The notes under the pieces: model-generated
The model's database searches: none
What the model saw: the letters and a program-made list of their open reading frames with translations, nothing else
Told to the model about the DNA's origin: nothing
Assembly: GCF_003351345.1 (NCBI RefSeq)
Contig: NZ_QQTO01000021.1
Location: forward strand, 1 to 64,000
Source: Allobosea caraganae
Lineage (GTDB): Bacteria > Pseudomonadota > Alphaproteobacteria > Rhizobiales > Beijerinckiaceae
Reading direction: 5' to 3'
Length of the DNA: 64,000 nt
Translations under genes and position numbers: made by a program
Shown: in pieces, positions 52,353-63,872 of the stretch
Layout: every line of letters begins with the position of its first letter
How positions within the stretch are numbered: position 1 is the stretch's first letter

Positions 52353-53321
52353 ATGATGGTTCGAGACGTCGTAATGTCTGATCGTTCGCGGGGCGTGCGC
52401 CGCGTCCTGGCCGCGTTGGCCTTTGGACTGGCCGCATCGGTGATGGCCGCGCCGGCATCGGCCCAGGATGCGGCCGAGCTCACGGTGCGCACCGGGCGCC
52501 TCGAGAACCAGGTCCGGACGCTGTCCGGGCAGATCGAGCAGCTGCAGTTCGAGAACCGCCGGCTAACCGAGCAGCTGCGCAAGTTCCAGGAGGATGTCGA
52601 CTTCCGCCTGAACGAGCGCAGCGGTGGCGGCGCCCGTCCGGGCAGCGCTGCTCCCGGCCCGGCCGCGTTGCCGGCTCCCGGTGGCGCGCAGCCGCCGGCC
52701 CAGCCCGGCCGCCAGCGCCGCGGCGATGCGTTCGACCCCAATGCGCAGCCCCAGGCGGCCGGCGCGCCGCGCTCGCTCGGCGGCGGCAGCGTCGAGGGCA
52801 TCATCGAGGAAGACTATGCGGGCGGGCCCTCGCAAGGGCCGCTCGATCTCCAGGGCGTCGGACGGGCCGTGCCGCAAGGCGCGCTGCCGCCGGCGCAGCG
52901 CGGCGGGACGAGCGTTGCCGCGACCGGAGCGGCGCCGAGCCCCAAGGAGGCCTATGACACGGCCTACGCCTACGTGCTGCGCAAGGAATACGAGCAGGCC
53001 GAGATGGGCTTTCGCCAGTTCCTGCAGAGCTATCCGCGCGACCGGCTCGCCGCGGACGCGACCTTCTGGCTCGGCGAGAGTTATCTCCAGCGCCAGCGCT
53101 ACCGCGAGGCGGCCGAGCAGTTCCTGAAGATCTCGCGCGACTATCCAAAGGCCGGCAAGGGTGCCGACAGCCTGCTCAAGCTCGGCGTCTCGCTGAACGG
53201 CCTCGGCGCGCGCGACCAGGCCTGCGCCACCTTCGCCAAGGTCTCGGTCGATTATCCGGCCGCATCGAACGCCGTGCGCCAGGGCGTCGAGCGCGAGCAG
53301 CGCCGCGCCCGCTGCGCGTGA
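52353..53321 (+). CDS. cpoB: Tol-Pal system protein CpoB/YbgF
   Basis: 322-residue periplasmic protein: signal peptide (LAALAFGLAASVMAAPASAQ), coiled-coil trimerisation domain (~40-85, LENQVRTLSGQIEQLQFENR), a long Pro/Gly-rich linker (~88-195) and a C-terminal TPR domain (~200-320). CpoB coordinates Tol-Pal with peptidoglycan synthesis at the septum. ATG 52353 is one of two closely spaced Met codons; ATG 52374 is possible. Its end overlaps tilS. Confidence 0.9.
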   Translation: MMVRDVVMSDRSRGVRRVLAALAFGLAASVMAAPASAQDAAELTVRTGRLENQVRTLSGQIEQLQFENRRLTEQLRKFQEDVDFRLNERSGGGARPGSAAPGPAALPAPGGAQPPAQPGRQRRGDAFDPNAQPQAAGAPRSLGGGSVEGIIEEDYAGGPSQGPLDLQGVGRAVPQGALPPAQRGGTSVAATGAAPSPKEAYDTAYAYVLRKEYEQAEMGFRQFLQSYPRDRLAADATFWLGESYLQRQRYREAAEQFLKISRDYPKAGKGADSLLKLGVSLNGLGARDQACATFAKVSVDYPAASNAVRQGVEREQRRARCA

Positions 53322-54373
53322 GCGCGCCGGCGCAGGAGCATTTCAGCGACCAGCCGGTCTTGACCGGCGAGGCGGCGGCGCTCTTCGCCGGGCTGGCTGA
53401 CGAGACGCGGCTGCTCGTTGCCGTCTCTGGCGGCCCGGATTCCGTCGTACTGCTGGCGCTGCTGAGCGACTGGGCCCGGCAGCCCGGCCGGCCGGAGCTC
53501 GTCGCCGCGACCGTCGACCATGGCCTGCGCGCCGCCTCCGCCGGCGAGGCCGAGGCGGTGGCTGCGCTGTGCCGCGAGCTCGGCGTTCCGCACGCGATCC
53601 TGCGCTGGAGCGGGCCCAAGCCGGCCTCAGGCATCCAGGAGCGGGCGCGCCAGGCCCGCTACTCGCTCCTCGCCCAGCATGCCGATGGCCTGGGGGGGGC
53701 GGTCCTGGTGACGGCGCATACCTTGGACGATCAGGCCGAGACGATGCTGATGCGCATGGCGCGCGGCTCCGGCCCGTCCGGCTTGCTCGGGATGCGCTCC
53801 CGCGTCCGCAAGGGTGCCATCGACCTCGCCCGGCCGCTGCTCGGCGTGCCGAAGGCGCGGCTCATCGCGACGGCTGACGCGCGCGGGCTGCCCTTCATCC
53901 AGGATCCGAGCAATGCCGATACCCGCTTCGAGCGGGTGCGCTGGCGCGGGCTGATGCCCGCCCTCGCCGAGGAAGGCCTGGGCGCCGAGCGGCTGGCGAC
54001 CCTGGCCTCGCGGCTTGGCCGGATCGAGGCTGCGGTCGAACACCGGGTCGCGGCGCTGCTGCCGCTGCTCGTGCCTTCGGATGATGGCGCGGCGATGCGG
54101 CTTGATCTGACGGCGCTGGCCGGTGAGCCGGACGAGGTCGTGCTGCGCCTGATCGGGCGCGGGCTGGAGGGCGTCGCGGCTCGCGGCGATGGCGAAAACC
54201 TGCCGCGCCTGGAACGGCTTGAGGCCTGCGCCTTCGCGCTGATCGACGCCGCAGGCAGGGGGCTGGCCATGACGCGGACATTATCGGGGTGCGTATTGGC
54301 GCTCGATCGCAAAGGCGCGCTGACGTTCGCGCGCGAGCCTATGCGCAGGCGTGGCGTTCACCCTGCGCCGTAA
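53318..54373 (+). CDS. tilS: tRNA(Ile)-lysidine synthetase TilS
   Basis: 351-residue N-type ATP pyrophosphatase that modifies C34 of tRNA-Ile(CAU) to lysidine. PP-loop SGGPDS (37-42), VDHGLR, and HTLDDQAETMLMRMARGSG are present. The C-terminal domain is shorter than in E. coli, common in alphaproteobacteria. GTG start overlaps the cpoB stop. It precedes ftsH, a widely conserved order. Confidence 0.94.
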   Translation: MSAPAQEHFSDQPVLTGEAAALFAGLADETRLLVAVSGGPDSVVLLALLSDWARQPGRPELVAATVDHGLRAASAGEAEAVAALCRELGVPHAILRWSGPKPASGIQERARQARYSLLAQHADGLGGAVLVTAHTLDDQAETMLMRMARGSGPSGLLGMRSRVRKGAIDLARPLLGVPKARLIATADARGLPFIQDPSNADTRFERVRWRGLMPALAEEGLGAERLATLASRLGRIEAAVEHRVAALLPLLVPSDDGAAMRLDLTALAGEPDEVVLRLIGRGLEGVAARGDGENLPRLERLEACAFALIDAAGRGLAMTRTLSGCVLALDRKGALTFAREPMRRRGVHPAP

Positions 54374-54399
54374 TGAGCCCGTTTCCAGTCTTTTGTTCA

Positions 54400-54428
54400 C
54401 TTGGCAAGGGCACGTGTCGCTCCTAGAT
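54400..54428 (+). promoter_or_regulatory. Putative ftsH promoter
   Basis: CTTGGC (54400-54405), 17 bases, CTAGAT (54423-54428), about 60 bases upstream of ftsH. It resembles both housekeeping and RpoH-type promoters of alphaproteobacteria; heat-shock control is plausible but not shown. Confidence 0.45.
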
Positions 54429-54486
54429 TAACGTCTGAAACCCTTGGCCTTCTCCGGTTGGACCGGGCGGCCCGATCGGACTGGTG

Positions 54487-56412
<1,926 letters not shown>

Positions 56413-56439
56413 GCTTGTCGGGCGCAGCGTGAATCTTCC

Positions 56440-56471
56440 CGAAAGGCGGCCTCGCGGCCGCCTTTCGCTTT
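56440..56471 (+). terminator. Intrinsic terminator after ftsH
   Basis: Perfect 12-bp stem CGAAAGGCGGCC / GGCCGCCTTTCG with loop TCGC, followed by CTTT. It separates ftsH from the convergent NTF2-like gene. Confidence 0.85.
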
Positions 56472-56482
56472 GCTGGGCCGCG

Positions 56483-56953
56483 CTATTGTGCGGGACGGGC
56501 GCGCGGCGAGGAGTGCTGGTGGGCGATGAGCCAAGCGCCGTCCTGCTTGACCAGCACGAACGTGTAGCGGGCCGGAGCCGTGAAGGCCTGGCCATCCGGG
56601 CGCGTTCCGGAGAATTCGTAGAAACCGGCGACCACGACCTGACCGTCGCCAAGCATGGTCGTGGCCTCGCTGCCATCCTGTGCCAGCTTGACCTGGTTGC
56701 GACTGCGGGCGGCGGGCCCGAAATAGGCGCGCAAGGCGTCTTTCCCCACCGCCAGGCTGTTGGCCGTGGTGCCGTGAACCGAGGCTTCCGGCGTATACGC
56801 CGCAATGATCTTGTCGATATCGCTGGCGTTGAAGGCCGTTGCCCAGTTCTGGATCACCGCGAAGGCGTCATCCTTGGGACCGGCGAGCGTACCGGAACCC
56901 GAAGCTGAGATGAGAACTGCCGTCGAGACCATGATCGCCATTACGTGTTGCAT
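56483..56953 (-). CDS. Secreted SnoaL-like (NTF2-fold) SgcJ/EcaC family protein
   Basis: 156-residue protein: a signal peptide (MQHVMAIMVSTAVLISASGSG) and an NTF2-like domain with AFAVIQNWATAFNASDIDKIIAAYTPEASVHG (in part WATAFNASDIDKI) and RYTFVLVKQDGAWLIAHQHSS. ATG 56953 is chosen so that the signal starts at the N-terminus; an in-frame ATG 57001 would add an unlikely basic segment. Convergent with ftsH. Ligand or reaction unknown. Confidence 0.8.
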   Translation of the reverse strand: MQHVMAIMVSTAVLISASGSGTLAGPKDDAFAVIQNWATAFNASDIDKIIAAYTPEASVHGTTANSLAVGKDALRAYFGPAARSRNQVKLAQDGSEATTMLGDGQVVVAGFYEFSGTRPDGQAFTAPARYTFVLVKQDGAWLIAHQHSSPRARPAQ

Positions 56954-57114
56954 CGCGCGTCCTCGTGCTGATCCGCTGCGGCAAGTCTGACGGTCGCTCA
57001 TGACGGGACGCTGTGATCCCGATCACATTGCGATGATGGGCGGGCACAGAAGCCGGGCGAGCCAGGTTTTGCTGAGCCGCCATCAAGAAAAAATTCGTCA
57101 CAAAACGTGAGAAG

Positions 57115-57138
57115 GCGGAAACCCATTTCCGCTATAGA
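57115..57138 (+). promoter_or_regulatory. Hairpin abutting TATAGA upstream of glmM
   Basis: GCGGAAA (57115-57121)-CCCA-TTTCCGC (57126-57132) is a perfect 7-bp inverted repeat immediately followed by TATAGA (57133-57138), about 60 bases before glmM. If TATAGA is the -10, the palindrome fills the spacer and could be an operator. No good -35 was seen. Confidence 0.4.
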
Positions 57139-57194
57139 AGCTCTCAATCGTTTGATTTTCCCGGGTGATTTGCCCGCTCCGGACTTAAAAAAAC

Positions 57195-58538
57195 ATGGCA
57201 CGCAAATATTTCGGAACCGACGGCATTCGCGGCCGCGCCAATGGCGTGATCACGCCGGACCTCGCGCTCAAGGTCGGGCAGGCGACCGGCATCGCCTTCC
57301 GTCGCGGCGACCACCGCCACCGCGTGGTGATCGGCAAGGACACAAGGCTCTCCGGCTACATGATCGAATACGCCATGGTGGCGGGCTTCACTTCGGTCGG
57401 CATGGACGTGATGCTGCTCGGCCCGATGCCGACGCCTGCCGTCGCGATGCTGACGCGCTCGATGCGCGCCGATCTCGGCGTGATGATCTCGGCCTCGCAC
57501 AACCCCTACGAGGATAACGGCATCAAGCTGTTCGGCCCCGACGGCTACAAGCTCAACGACGAGGTCGAGACCGAGATCGCCAAGCTGATCGATTCCGACC
57601 TCTCGAAGCATCTCTCGACTTCGCCGGAGCTCGGCCGGGCCAAGCGCATCGACAGCGTCCACGCCCGCTATATCGAGTTCGCCAAGCGCACGCTGCCGCG
57701 CAACCTCAGCCTGGAAGGCCTGCGCATCGTCGTCGACTGCGCCAACGGCGCCGCCTACAAGGTCGCGCCCGAGGCGCTCTGGGAGCTTGGCGCCGAGGTG
57801 ATCGCGATCGGCGTTGAGCCCGATGGCTTCAACATCAACAAGGATGTCGGCTCGACCGAGCCGGAGGCGATCAGCCGCAAGGTGCGCGAACTGCGCGCTG
57901 ATATCGGCATCGCGCTCGATGGCGACGCCGACCGCGTGCTGATCGTCGACGAGCAGGGCCATGTCGTCGATGGCGACCAGCTCATGGCGGTGATCGCGCG
58001 CAGCTGGCACGAGGATGGCCGCCTGTCGCAGCCGGGCATCGTCGCCACCGTGATGTCCAACCTCGGGCTGGAGCGCTATCTGGCGGGCCTGGGCCTGTCG
58101 CTGGCGCGGACTGCCGTGGGCGACCGCTACGTGCTCGAGCACATGCGGGCGCATGGCTACAACCTCGGCGGCGAGCAATCCGGCCACATCATCCTCTCCG
58201 ACTACGCGACGACGGGCGACGGGCTGGTCGCGGCGCTGCAGCTGCTCGCCGTGGTCAAGCGCATGGACAAGCCGGTCTCCGAGGTCTGCCATTGCTTCGA
58301 GCCGCTGCCGCAGATCCTCAAGAACGTGCGCTACAAGCAAGGCCAGCCGCTCAAGGAGACGCCGGTCGTCAACGCGATCGAGGCGGCCAAGCTGATGCTG
58401 GGCGCGAGCGGCCGCCTGGTCATCCGGCCCTCCGGCACCGAGCCGGTGATCCGCGTCATGGCCGAGGGCGACGACCGAGACCTCGTGATGCGCGCGGTCG
58501 ATGAGGTCGTCGAGGCGGTGACGAAGGCTGCGGCCTGA
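57195..58538 (+). CDS. glmM: Phosphoglucosamine mutase
   Basis: 447-residue enzyme interconverting GlcN-6-P and GlcN-1-P for UDP-GlcNAc synthesis. It begins [13 protein letters not shown]; the phosphoserine loop [12 protein letters not shown] has the catalytic Ser at ~102; the metal loop is DGDADR; the C-terminal phosphate site is [15 protein letters not shown] 57195 is preceded by GGACTTAAAAAAA, a weak site with an A-tract. The ftsH-glmM linkage is conserved in many bacteria. Confidence 0.96.
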   Translation: MARKYFGTDGIRGRANGVITPDLALKVGQATGIAFRRGDHRHRVVIGKDTRLSGYMIEYAMVAGFTSVGMDVMLLGPMPTPAVAMLTRSMRADLGVMISASHNPYEDNGIKLFGPDGYKLNDEVETEIAKLIDSDLSKHLSTSPELGRAKRIDSVHARYIEFAKRTLPRNLSLEGLRIVVDCANGAAYKVAPEALWELGAEVIAIGVEPDGFNINKDVGSTEPEAISRKVRELRADIGIALDGDADRVLIVDEQGHVVDGDQLMAVIARSWHEDGRLSQPGIVATVMSNLGLERYLAGLGLSLARTAVGDRYVLEHMRAHGYNLGGEQSGHIILSDYATTGDGLVAALQLLAVVKRMDKPVSEVCHCFEPLPQILKNVRYKQGQPLKETPVVNAIEAAKLMLGASGRLVIRPSGTEPVIRVMAEGDDRDLVMRAVDEVVEAVTKAAA

Positions 58539-58568
58539 GGGCGGGCAGCTCGCCTGGACGCACGGCTC

Positions 58569-58620
58569 TCTTCCCTTCTCCCGGATGGGAGAAGGTGCCC
58601 CGGCAGGGGCGGATGAGGGC
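58569..58620. repeat. Palindromic repeat, family D half copy
   Basis: CCCTTCTCCC-GGAT-GGGAGAAGG followed by TGCCCCGGCAGGGGCGGATGAGGG (in part GGCGGATGAGGG). Matches the left half of the element at 17013-17168. Confidence 0.6.
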
Positions 58621-58641
58621 CTGCCGTTGAACTAGCTACCA

Positions 58642-58743
58642 CCGTCATGCTCGGCCTTGTGCCGAGCATCCACGCCTTGCGGCGTTGCAGCTGCTGGGGC
58701 GTGGCAAAGACGTGGATGGTCGGGACGAGCCCGACCATGACGG
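58642..58743. repeat. Palindromic repeat, family B copy 2 (hybrid arms)
   Basis: The left arm is CCGTCATGCTCGGCCTTGTG-CCGAGCATCCACGCC (GCTCGGC/GCCGAGC sub-stem); the right arm AAGACGTGGATGGTCGGGA-CGAGCCCGACCATGACGG (GGTCGGG/CCCGACC sub-stem). The halves belong to two sub-types that differ at the same positions. Confidence 0.7.
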
Positions 58744-59027
58744 GGAAGGCACTGCCACAGTGTCTGACGGCGGGGCCTCGGGAGAGGGATTCCCCGCGCT
58801 CTGCCCGAGAAGGCGCGGCTCTCCCCGGTTCTTCATCTACCCCTGCGAAGCCTACCGCAAAGACGCGATGCGAAAGCCTCATCTCGCGTAGCGTCAGCAT
58901 TATTTTCCAAAGAATTCGTGGTTAAGCGGTAAGGTTAAGTCTCATTTAAGAAATCGCTGGCAACGTCCTTCCCATTGGTAACTCGCGCGGGCTGCGTTTC
59001 GCTCGCGCAAACTCGAAGGACACTGCC
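58744..59027. other. Region upstream of the outer-membrane protein gene
   Basis: About 280 bases without a gene. The first part is GC-rich and featureless; from ~58900 it becomes AT-rich and carries the CtrA-type box. Confidence 0.45.
58935..58949 (+). promoter_or_regulatory. CtrA-type box upstream of the outer-membrane protein gene
   Basis: TTAA (58935-58938)-GTCTCAT-TTAA (58946-58949): TTAA-N7-TTAA, the CtrA consensus, with a further TTAA half site at 58922-58925. It is 79-93 bases upstream of the gene start. No GANTC is next to it. Confidence 0.55.
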
Positions 59028-59897
59028 ATGGGCAGCCTGAAAACTTTTGCGCTTGCCGGTGCTATGGCGCTCAGTGCCGCCGCCATGGCCAATGCCGCTG
59101 ACCTGGGCGTGGGCTTGCCGCCGCCGCCCGAGCCGCTTGGGCTGAAGGGCACGATCGGCTCCGGCTGGTACCTGCGCGGCGACGTCGGCATCGGCGTCCA
59201 GAGCGTCGACAAATACGAGCAGGCCGACACCATCGCCTATGGCGGCAGCTTCTTCGGCAAGACCGATGAGACCGCATTCTTCGCCGGCCTCGGCGCCGGC
59301 TACCGCTTCAACAACTGGTTCCGCGTCGACGGCACGCTGGAATATCGCGGCGGCTCCTCGGTCGGCGTCAACGACAGCATCTACAACCCCTTCGCCCTGG
59401 GCAACCAGACCAACACCTACAAGGGCAACCTGTCCTCGATGGTCGCCCTGTTCAACGCCTATGTCGACCTCGGCACCTGGAACTGCCTGACGCCCTATCT
59501 CGGCGCCGGCATCGGCGTGGCGCGCAACCAGATCAGCGGCCTGACCGACCAGGGCATCGTCTTCGCCAACCAGCCCTTCGGCCCGGTCTCGCCGACGCTC
59601 GGCACCGCCAGCAGCGGCGACAAGACCGGCCTCGCCTGGGCCCTCATGGCCGGCGTCGGCTACGAGGTGAACAAGAACCTGACGCTCGAAGTCGGCTATC
59701 GCTACCTCAACCTCGGCGACGCCCAGTCCGGGCCGATCCGCAACGCCTTCCTGGCGGAATCCTATGCGCCGCTGAAGGCCAAGTCGATCGACAGCCACGA
59801 CTTCAAGATCGGCATGCGCTGGAATTTCGGCGATCCCGATTGCTGCGGCCCGGTCGAGCGGCCGATCTATCAGCCGCCGGTCGTGCGCAAGTATTGA
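59028..59897 (+). CDS. Outer-membrane beta-barrel protein
   Basis: 289-residue protein: signal peptide (FALAGAMALSAAAMANAADL), then the mature N-terminus with PPPPEP, and a beta-barrel of about eight strands with alternating hydrophobic residues (SGWYLRGDVGIGVQ, FFAGLGAGYRFNNWFRVDG, LTPYLGAGIGVARNQ, LTLEVGYRYLNLGDA) ending DFKIGMRWNFG. Similar to the OmpW/Omp25-like barrels abundant in Hyphomicrobiales. The tail after the last strand (PDCCGPVERPIYQPPVVRKY) is unusual. Regulation through the CtrA-type box is inferred. Confidence 0.85.
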   Translation: MGSLKTFALAGAMALSAAAMANAADLGVGLPPPPEPLGLKGTIGSGWYLRGDVGIGVQSVDKYEQADTIAYGGSFFGKTDETAFFAGLGAGYRFNNWFRVDGTLEYRGGSSVGVNDSIYNPFALGNQTNTYKGNLSSMVALFNAYVDLGTWNCLTPYLGAGIGVARNQISGLTDQGIVFANQPFGPVSPTLGTASSGDKTGLAWALMAGVGYEVNKNLTLEVGYRYLNLGDAQSGPIRNAFLAESYAPLKAKSIDSHDFKIGMRWNFGDPDCCGPVERPIYQPPVVRKY

Positions 59898-59923
59898 TCG
59901 CCTGTTGGCGCGGAACCTCTCTG

Positions 59924-59970
59924 CGTCGTCCCGGACAAGCCGCGTTTGCGGCGCAGCTCCGGGATGACGG
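59924..59970. repeat. Palindromic repeat, family C copy 1
   Basis: CGTCGTCCCGGACAAGC-CGCGTTTGCGGCGCA-GCTCCGGGATGACGG. Outer arms (C)GTC(G/A)TCCCGGA / TCCGGGATGACG. Related to the copy at 61344-61390. Confidence 0.7.
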
Positions 59971-60189
59971 CGCTTGATTCTCGCAGATCAGAGCAAGCTC
60001 TAAGCGCACGAACCTATTCTCTGCCGGCGGCGCGGATCACACGATCCGCGCCGTTTGCATTTCACCCTCCCGTTGCGGGTGGACGGCGTCGCGTTGACAA
60101 AGCCGTCATCCCTTCGCCCTAGTTAGGCGGCGGCGCCGGCTCTCCCCGGGCGGGTCGGCCCCACGCGATTCAGCAACGAGGACATCACC

Positions 60190-61302
<1,113 letters not shown>

Positions 61303-61343
61303 GCGGTCGTTTTTTGGCCCCATCCATCGCGCACTGAACCTCG

Positions 61344-61390
61344 GCGCCATCCCGGACAAGCGGCGAAGCCGCGCCGCTCCGGGATGACGG
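61344..61390. repeat. Palindromic repeat, family C copy 2
   Basis: GCGCCATCCCGGACAAGCGG-CGAAGCCGCGCC-GCTCCGGGATGACGG between the dehydrogenase and hydrolase genes. Same arms as the copy at 59924-59970. It may act as a processing or attenuation site inside the operon. Confidence 0.7.
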
Positions 61391-61429
61391 TGGAGGTGTG
61401 TTCGGCGCCGCAGCAAAAGGGACCATCTG

Positions 61430-62269
61430 ATGGAATTGCTCTCCTCATCGAAAGCCTTCGGCGGGCAGCAGCGCGTCTATCGCCATGACAGCTCCGCCTG
61501 CGCCTGCCCGATGAATTTCGCGGTCTACCTGCCGCACCAGAGCGAGGACGGGCCGGTGCCGGTGCTCTGGTATCTCTCGGGCCTGACCTGCACGCACCAG
61601 AACGCCGTCGACAAGGGCGAGTACCGGGCGGCTGCGGCGGCGAACGGCATCGCCATCATTTGCCCCGACACCTCGCCGCGTGGCGAAGCCGTGCCGGACG
61701 AGCCGGAGAACTGGCAGTTCGGCTCCGGCGCCGGCTTCTACCTCGACGCGACGCAACAGCCTTATGCGAAGAACTATCGCATGGAGAGCTACGTCCTGCA
61801 TGAGCTGCCGGAGCTGGTGGCGAAGGAACTGCCGCTCGACATGAGCCGGCAGGGCATTTTTGGCCATTCGATGGGCGGGCATGGCGCGATCACGCTCGCT
61901 CTCAAGCACCCGGAGCGCTACCGCTCGGTCTCGGCCTTCGCGCCGATCGCGCAACCCTCGACCGCGGGCTGGTCGCGCCCTGCCTTCGAGAAGTACCTCG
62001 GGCCGGACGAGGCGAGCTGGCGTCCCTATGACAGTACGGCGCTGATCGCCGACGGGCACAGGGTCAAGGAATTGCTGGTCGACCAGGGCACGGCCGATGG
62101 CTTCCTGCAGGAGGGCTTGCGGCCCTGGCTGCTGGAAGTGGCTTGCGTCAGCGCCGGCATCCCGCTCGAGCTGACGATGCGGGAGGGCTATGACCACTCC
62201 TATAATTTCGTCTCGACCTTCATGGCCCAGCACATCGCCTGGCATGCCGAGCGGCTGAAGGCGGCCTGA
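61430..62269 (+). CDS. fghA: S-formylglutathione hydrolase
   Basis: 279-residue esterase-D-type alpha/beta hydrolase releasing formate and glutathione. Nucleophile elbow GHSMGGHG with Ser147, VLWYLSGLTCTHQN, and the C-terminal His in GYDHSYNF. It follows frmA (127-base gap containing the family C repeat). Cytosolic, standard length. Confidence 0.95.
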   Translation: MELLSSSKAFGGQQRVYRHDSSACACPMNFAVYLPHQSEDGPVPVLWYLSGLTCTHQNAVDKGEYRAAAAANGIAIICPDTSPRGEAVPDEPENWQFGSGAGFYLDATQQPYAKNYRMESYVLHELPELVAKELPLDMSRQGIFGHSMGGHGAITLALKHPERYRSVSAFAPIAQPSTAGWSRPAFEKYLGPDEASWRPYDSTALIADGHRVKELLVDQGTADGFLQEGLRPWLLEVACVSAGIPLELTMREGYDHSYNFVSTFMAQHIAWHAERLKAA

Positions 62270-62333
62270 CGCCCGCGTGGAACGCATCGCCCCGGCGGGG
62301 GTTTAGGATGCGCATCACTGCGCGGGGGAAGCC

Positions 62334-62765
62334 ATGACCGCTTACGACAACGCGCCGTCAAAGCGCTCGTTCTTCACGCGCCTGTCGCAGGCGACGGCGC
62401 GCTGGGCGGGCAAGCCGCAGACCTTCTTCGTCGCGCTGCTGATCATCGTGATCTGGGCCGTGTCGGGGCCGTTCTTCGGCTTCAACGACACCTGGCAACT
62501 GGTGATCAACACCTCGACCACCATCGTCACCTTCCTGATGGTGTTCATCATCCAGAATAGCCAGAACCGCGACACGGCCGCGATGCAGATCAAGCTCGAC
62601 GAGCTGATCGTGCGGCTGGAAGGCGCGCGCGAGGAACTGCTCGACCTCGAGGAGCTCGATGAGGAAAAGCTCGAGCTGATCCGCAACGAGTTCGAGAAGC
62701 GCGCCACCAAGGCGCGCGAGATGCTGAACAAGAGCCTCGACGAGAATGCCGAGCGGGGCGGCTGA
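62334..62765 (+). CDS. Low-affinity iron permease family protein
   Basis: 143-residue protein with two membrane helices (~33-50, FFVALLIIVIWAVSGPFFGF, and ~57-80, LVINTSTTIVTFLMVFIIQ) and a C-terminal charged coiled coil. The block STTIVTFLMVFIIQNSQNRD and DTAAMQIKLDELI are signatures of the bacterial relatives of fungal Fet4. An iron-transport role in bacteria is not established; small size suggests another function. Confidence 0.88.
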   Translation: MTAYDNAPSKRSFFTRLSQATARWAGKPQTFFVALLIIVIWAVSGPFFGFNDTWQLVINTSTTIVTFLMVFIIQNSQNRDTAAMQIKLDELIVRLEGAREELLDLEELDEEKLELIRNEFEKRATKAREMLNKSLDENAERGG

Positions 62766-63358
62766 GCTGCGGGCTTCCCGGAACGGCAATGTCGCGGCTC
62801 ATGCACTCCTTCCCAGCGGCCTGATTTCGCGGAGCGACGAGGCTCCAGGTGCGGTTGGTCTTCCCTCGTGCGCTCCGTCGTGCTCTCGCATCGGAGACCG
62901 CTGCACGTGTGATCGAACGATGGATGGGTGCGAGAGCGAGCCTCTTCCATGCCGGTGCGGCTGCGTGGTCCGCTTTTATTATCGCGGCAGCCTTACAAAG
63001 GGCGGCGCCATTCCCCATGTGCGATGGACGGTCGCCGAGAATGAAGCCGCCTTGCGGTTGATCTGTTCCGGCGCGATCGCTTTGAGAAAACAGTCGATTT
63101 GTTTGAGCAATACGGAATTCGGCAGGGCGTGTCCGACGACCCCGAACTCTTCGCAAGCAATTGCCTGTTCGCTCGTAAGTTCGATGCCATGGTCGGCGAG
63201 GACGTGCTTGGCTTGATCGACGCGGATCCGCGGCTCGGCCGATTGCCCGCCGCGCCGCCGGCGCGGCCCTGCGTGTCTTCGCACCAGGACTTGATGCGCT
63301 CGGTCGCGTCGGCGTCCTGATCAGTGTCGCGGCGCGCGAAACAGGAAAGAACCTGACG
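62766..63358. other. 593-base stretch without a confident gene
   Basis: Composition is less GC-biased than the neighbours. Only the minus-strand ORF at 62979-63284 looks at all protein-like. No RNA, repeat or transposon end was recognised. Confidence 0.4.
62979..63284 (-). CDS. Possible small hypothetical protein
   Basis: 101-codon ORF. Residues ~18-75 (HVLADHGIELTSEQAIACEE, FGVVGHALPNSVLLKQIDC) have a plausible helical protein composition, whereas the first ~18 residues are Arg-rich and the start is uncertain. No Shine-Dalgarno is evident and no family was recognised. It may be a decaying gene. Confidence 0.3.
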   Translation of the reverse strand: MRRHAGPRRRRGGQSAEPRIRVDQAKHVLADHGIELTSEQAIACEEFGVVGHALPNSVLLKQIDCFLKAIAPEQINRKAASFSATVHRTWGMAPPFVRLPR

Positions 63359-63622
63359 ATGGGCCTCAACTTTCCCAACCCCGTCCGCCGCTTCGATCTG
63401 GGGCGTTCCTGCGTGAGCTTTTGGGGCTCCGACGCGTCGATGGAGATCACCTTCCAGATCGATTTCGAGGCCTTGCGCAAGCTGAGCCCGGACACGGGCG
63501 ACGTCGAAGCGGACGTCCTCGGCGTCTTCGACGCCAATCGCGAGAAGATCCAGAACGCCGCCCGAATTGCGTATTCGCGGCACCGCACCGGCTATCACAG
63601 ATTGACCGGCGCCAGTTTTTGA
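63359..63622 (+). CDS. DUF1488-like small protein
   Basis: 87-residue protein. NPVRRFDLGRSCVSFWGSDASMEITFQIDFEAL followed by FDANREKIQNAARIAYSRHR (in part VSFWGSDASMEITFQI) fits DUF1488, short proteins with a beta-rich N-terminal half and a helical C-terminal half. Function unknown. AGGAAAGAACC is upstream of the ATG. Co-directional with the next two small genes. Confidence 0.7.
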   Translation: MGLNFPNPVRRFDLGRSCVSFWGSDASMEITFQIDFEALRKLSPDTGDVEADVLGVFDANREKIQNAARIAYSRHRTGYHRLTGASF

Positions 63623-63649
63623 CGCCGCACCTGCCAGGAGAACGTCCAT

Positions 63650-63862
63650 ATGAACGCCATCGCGTATAAGGCAGGGGATCTCGTCAACCTGACGCATAAC
63701 CTGGCCAACCAGCCCCGGCCCGGCCCGTTCGAGATCCTGCGCGTCATGCCCTCGCGGGACAATGCGGAGGAGCAGTATCGGGTGCGCGGTCCCGATGGGC
63801 AGGAGCGCGCGATCGGCCACCACGAGATTGTCGAGGGTCGCGGCAACGGCGCGAAGGCATAA
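63650..63862 (+). CDS. Small conserved-looking hypothetical protein
   Basis: 70-residue protein with an SH3-like strand pattern: YKAGDLVNLTHNLANQPRPGPFEILRVMPS, then EEQYRVRGPDGQERAIGHHEIVE (in part YRVRGPDGQERAIG). This resembles small beta-barrel proteins that bind partners, and no catalytic residues are seen. CAGGAGAAC precedes the ATG. Function unknown; probably co-transcribed with its neighbours. Confidence 0.7.
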   Translation: MNAIAYKAGDLVNLTHNLANQPRPGPFEILRVMPSRDNAEEQYRVRGPDGQERAIGHHEIVEGRGNGAKA

Positions 63863-63872
63863 GGTCAAAGCG

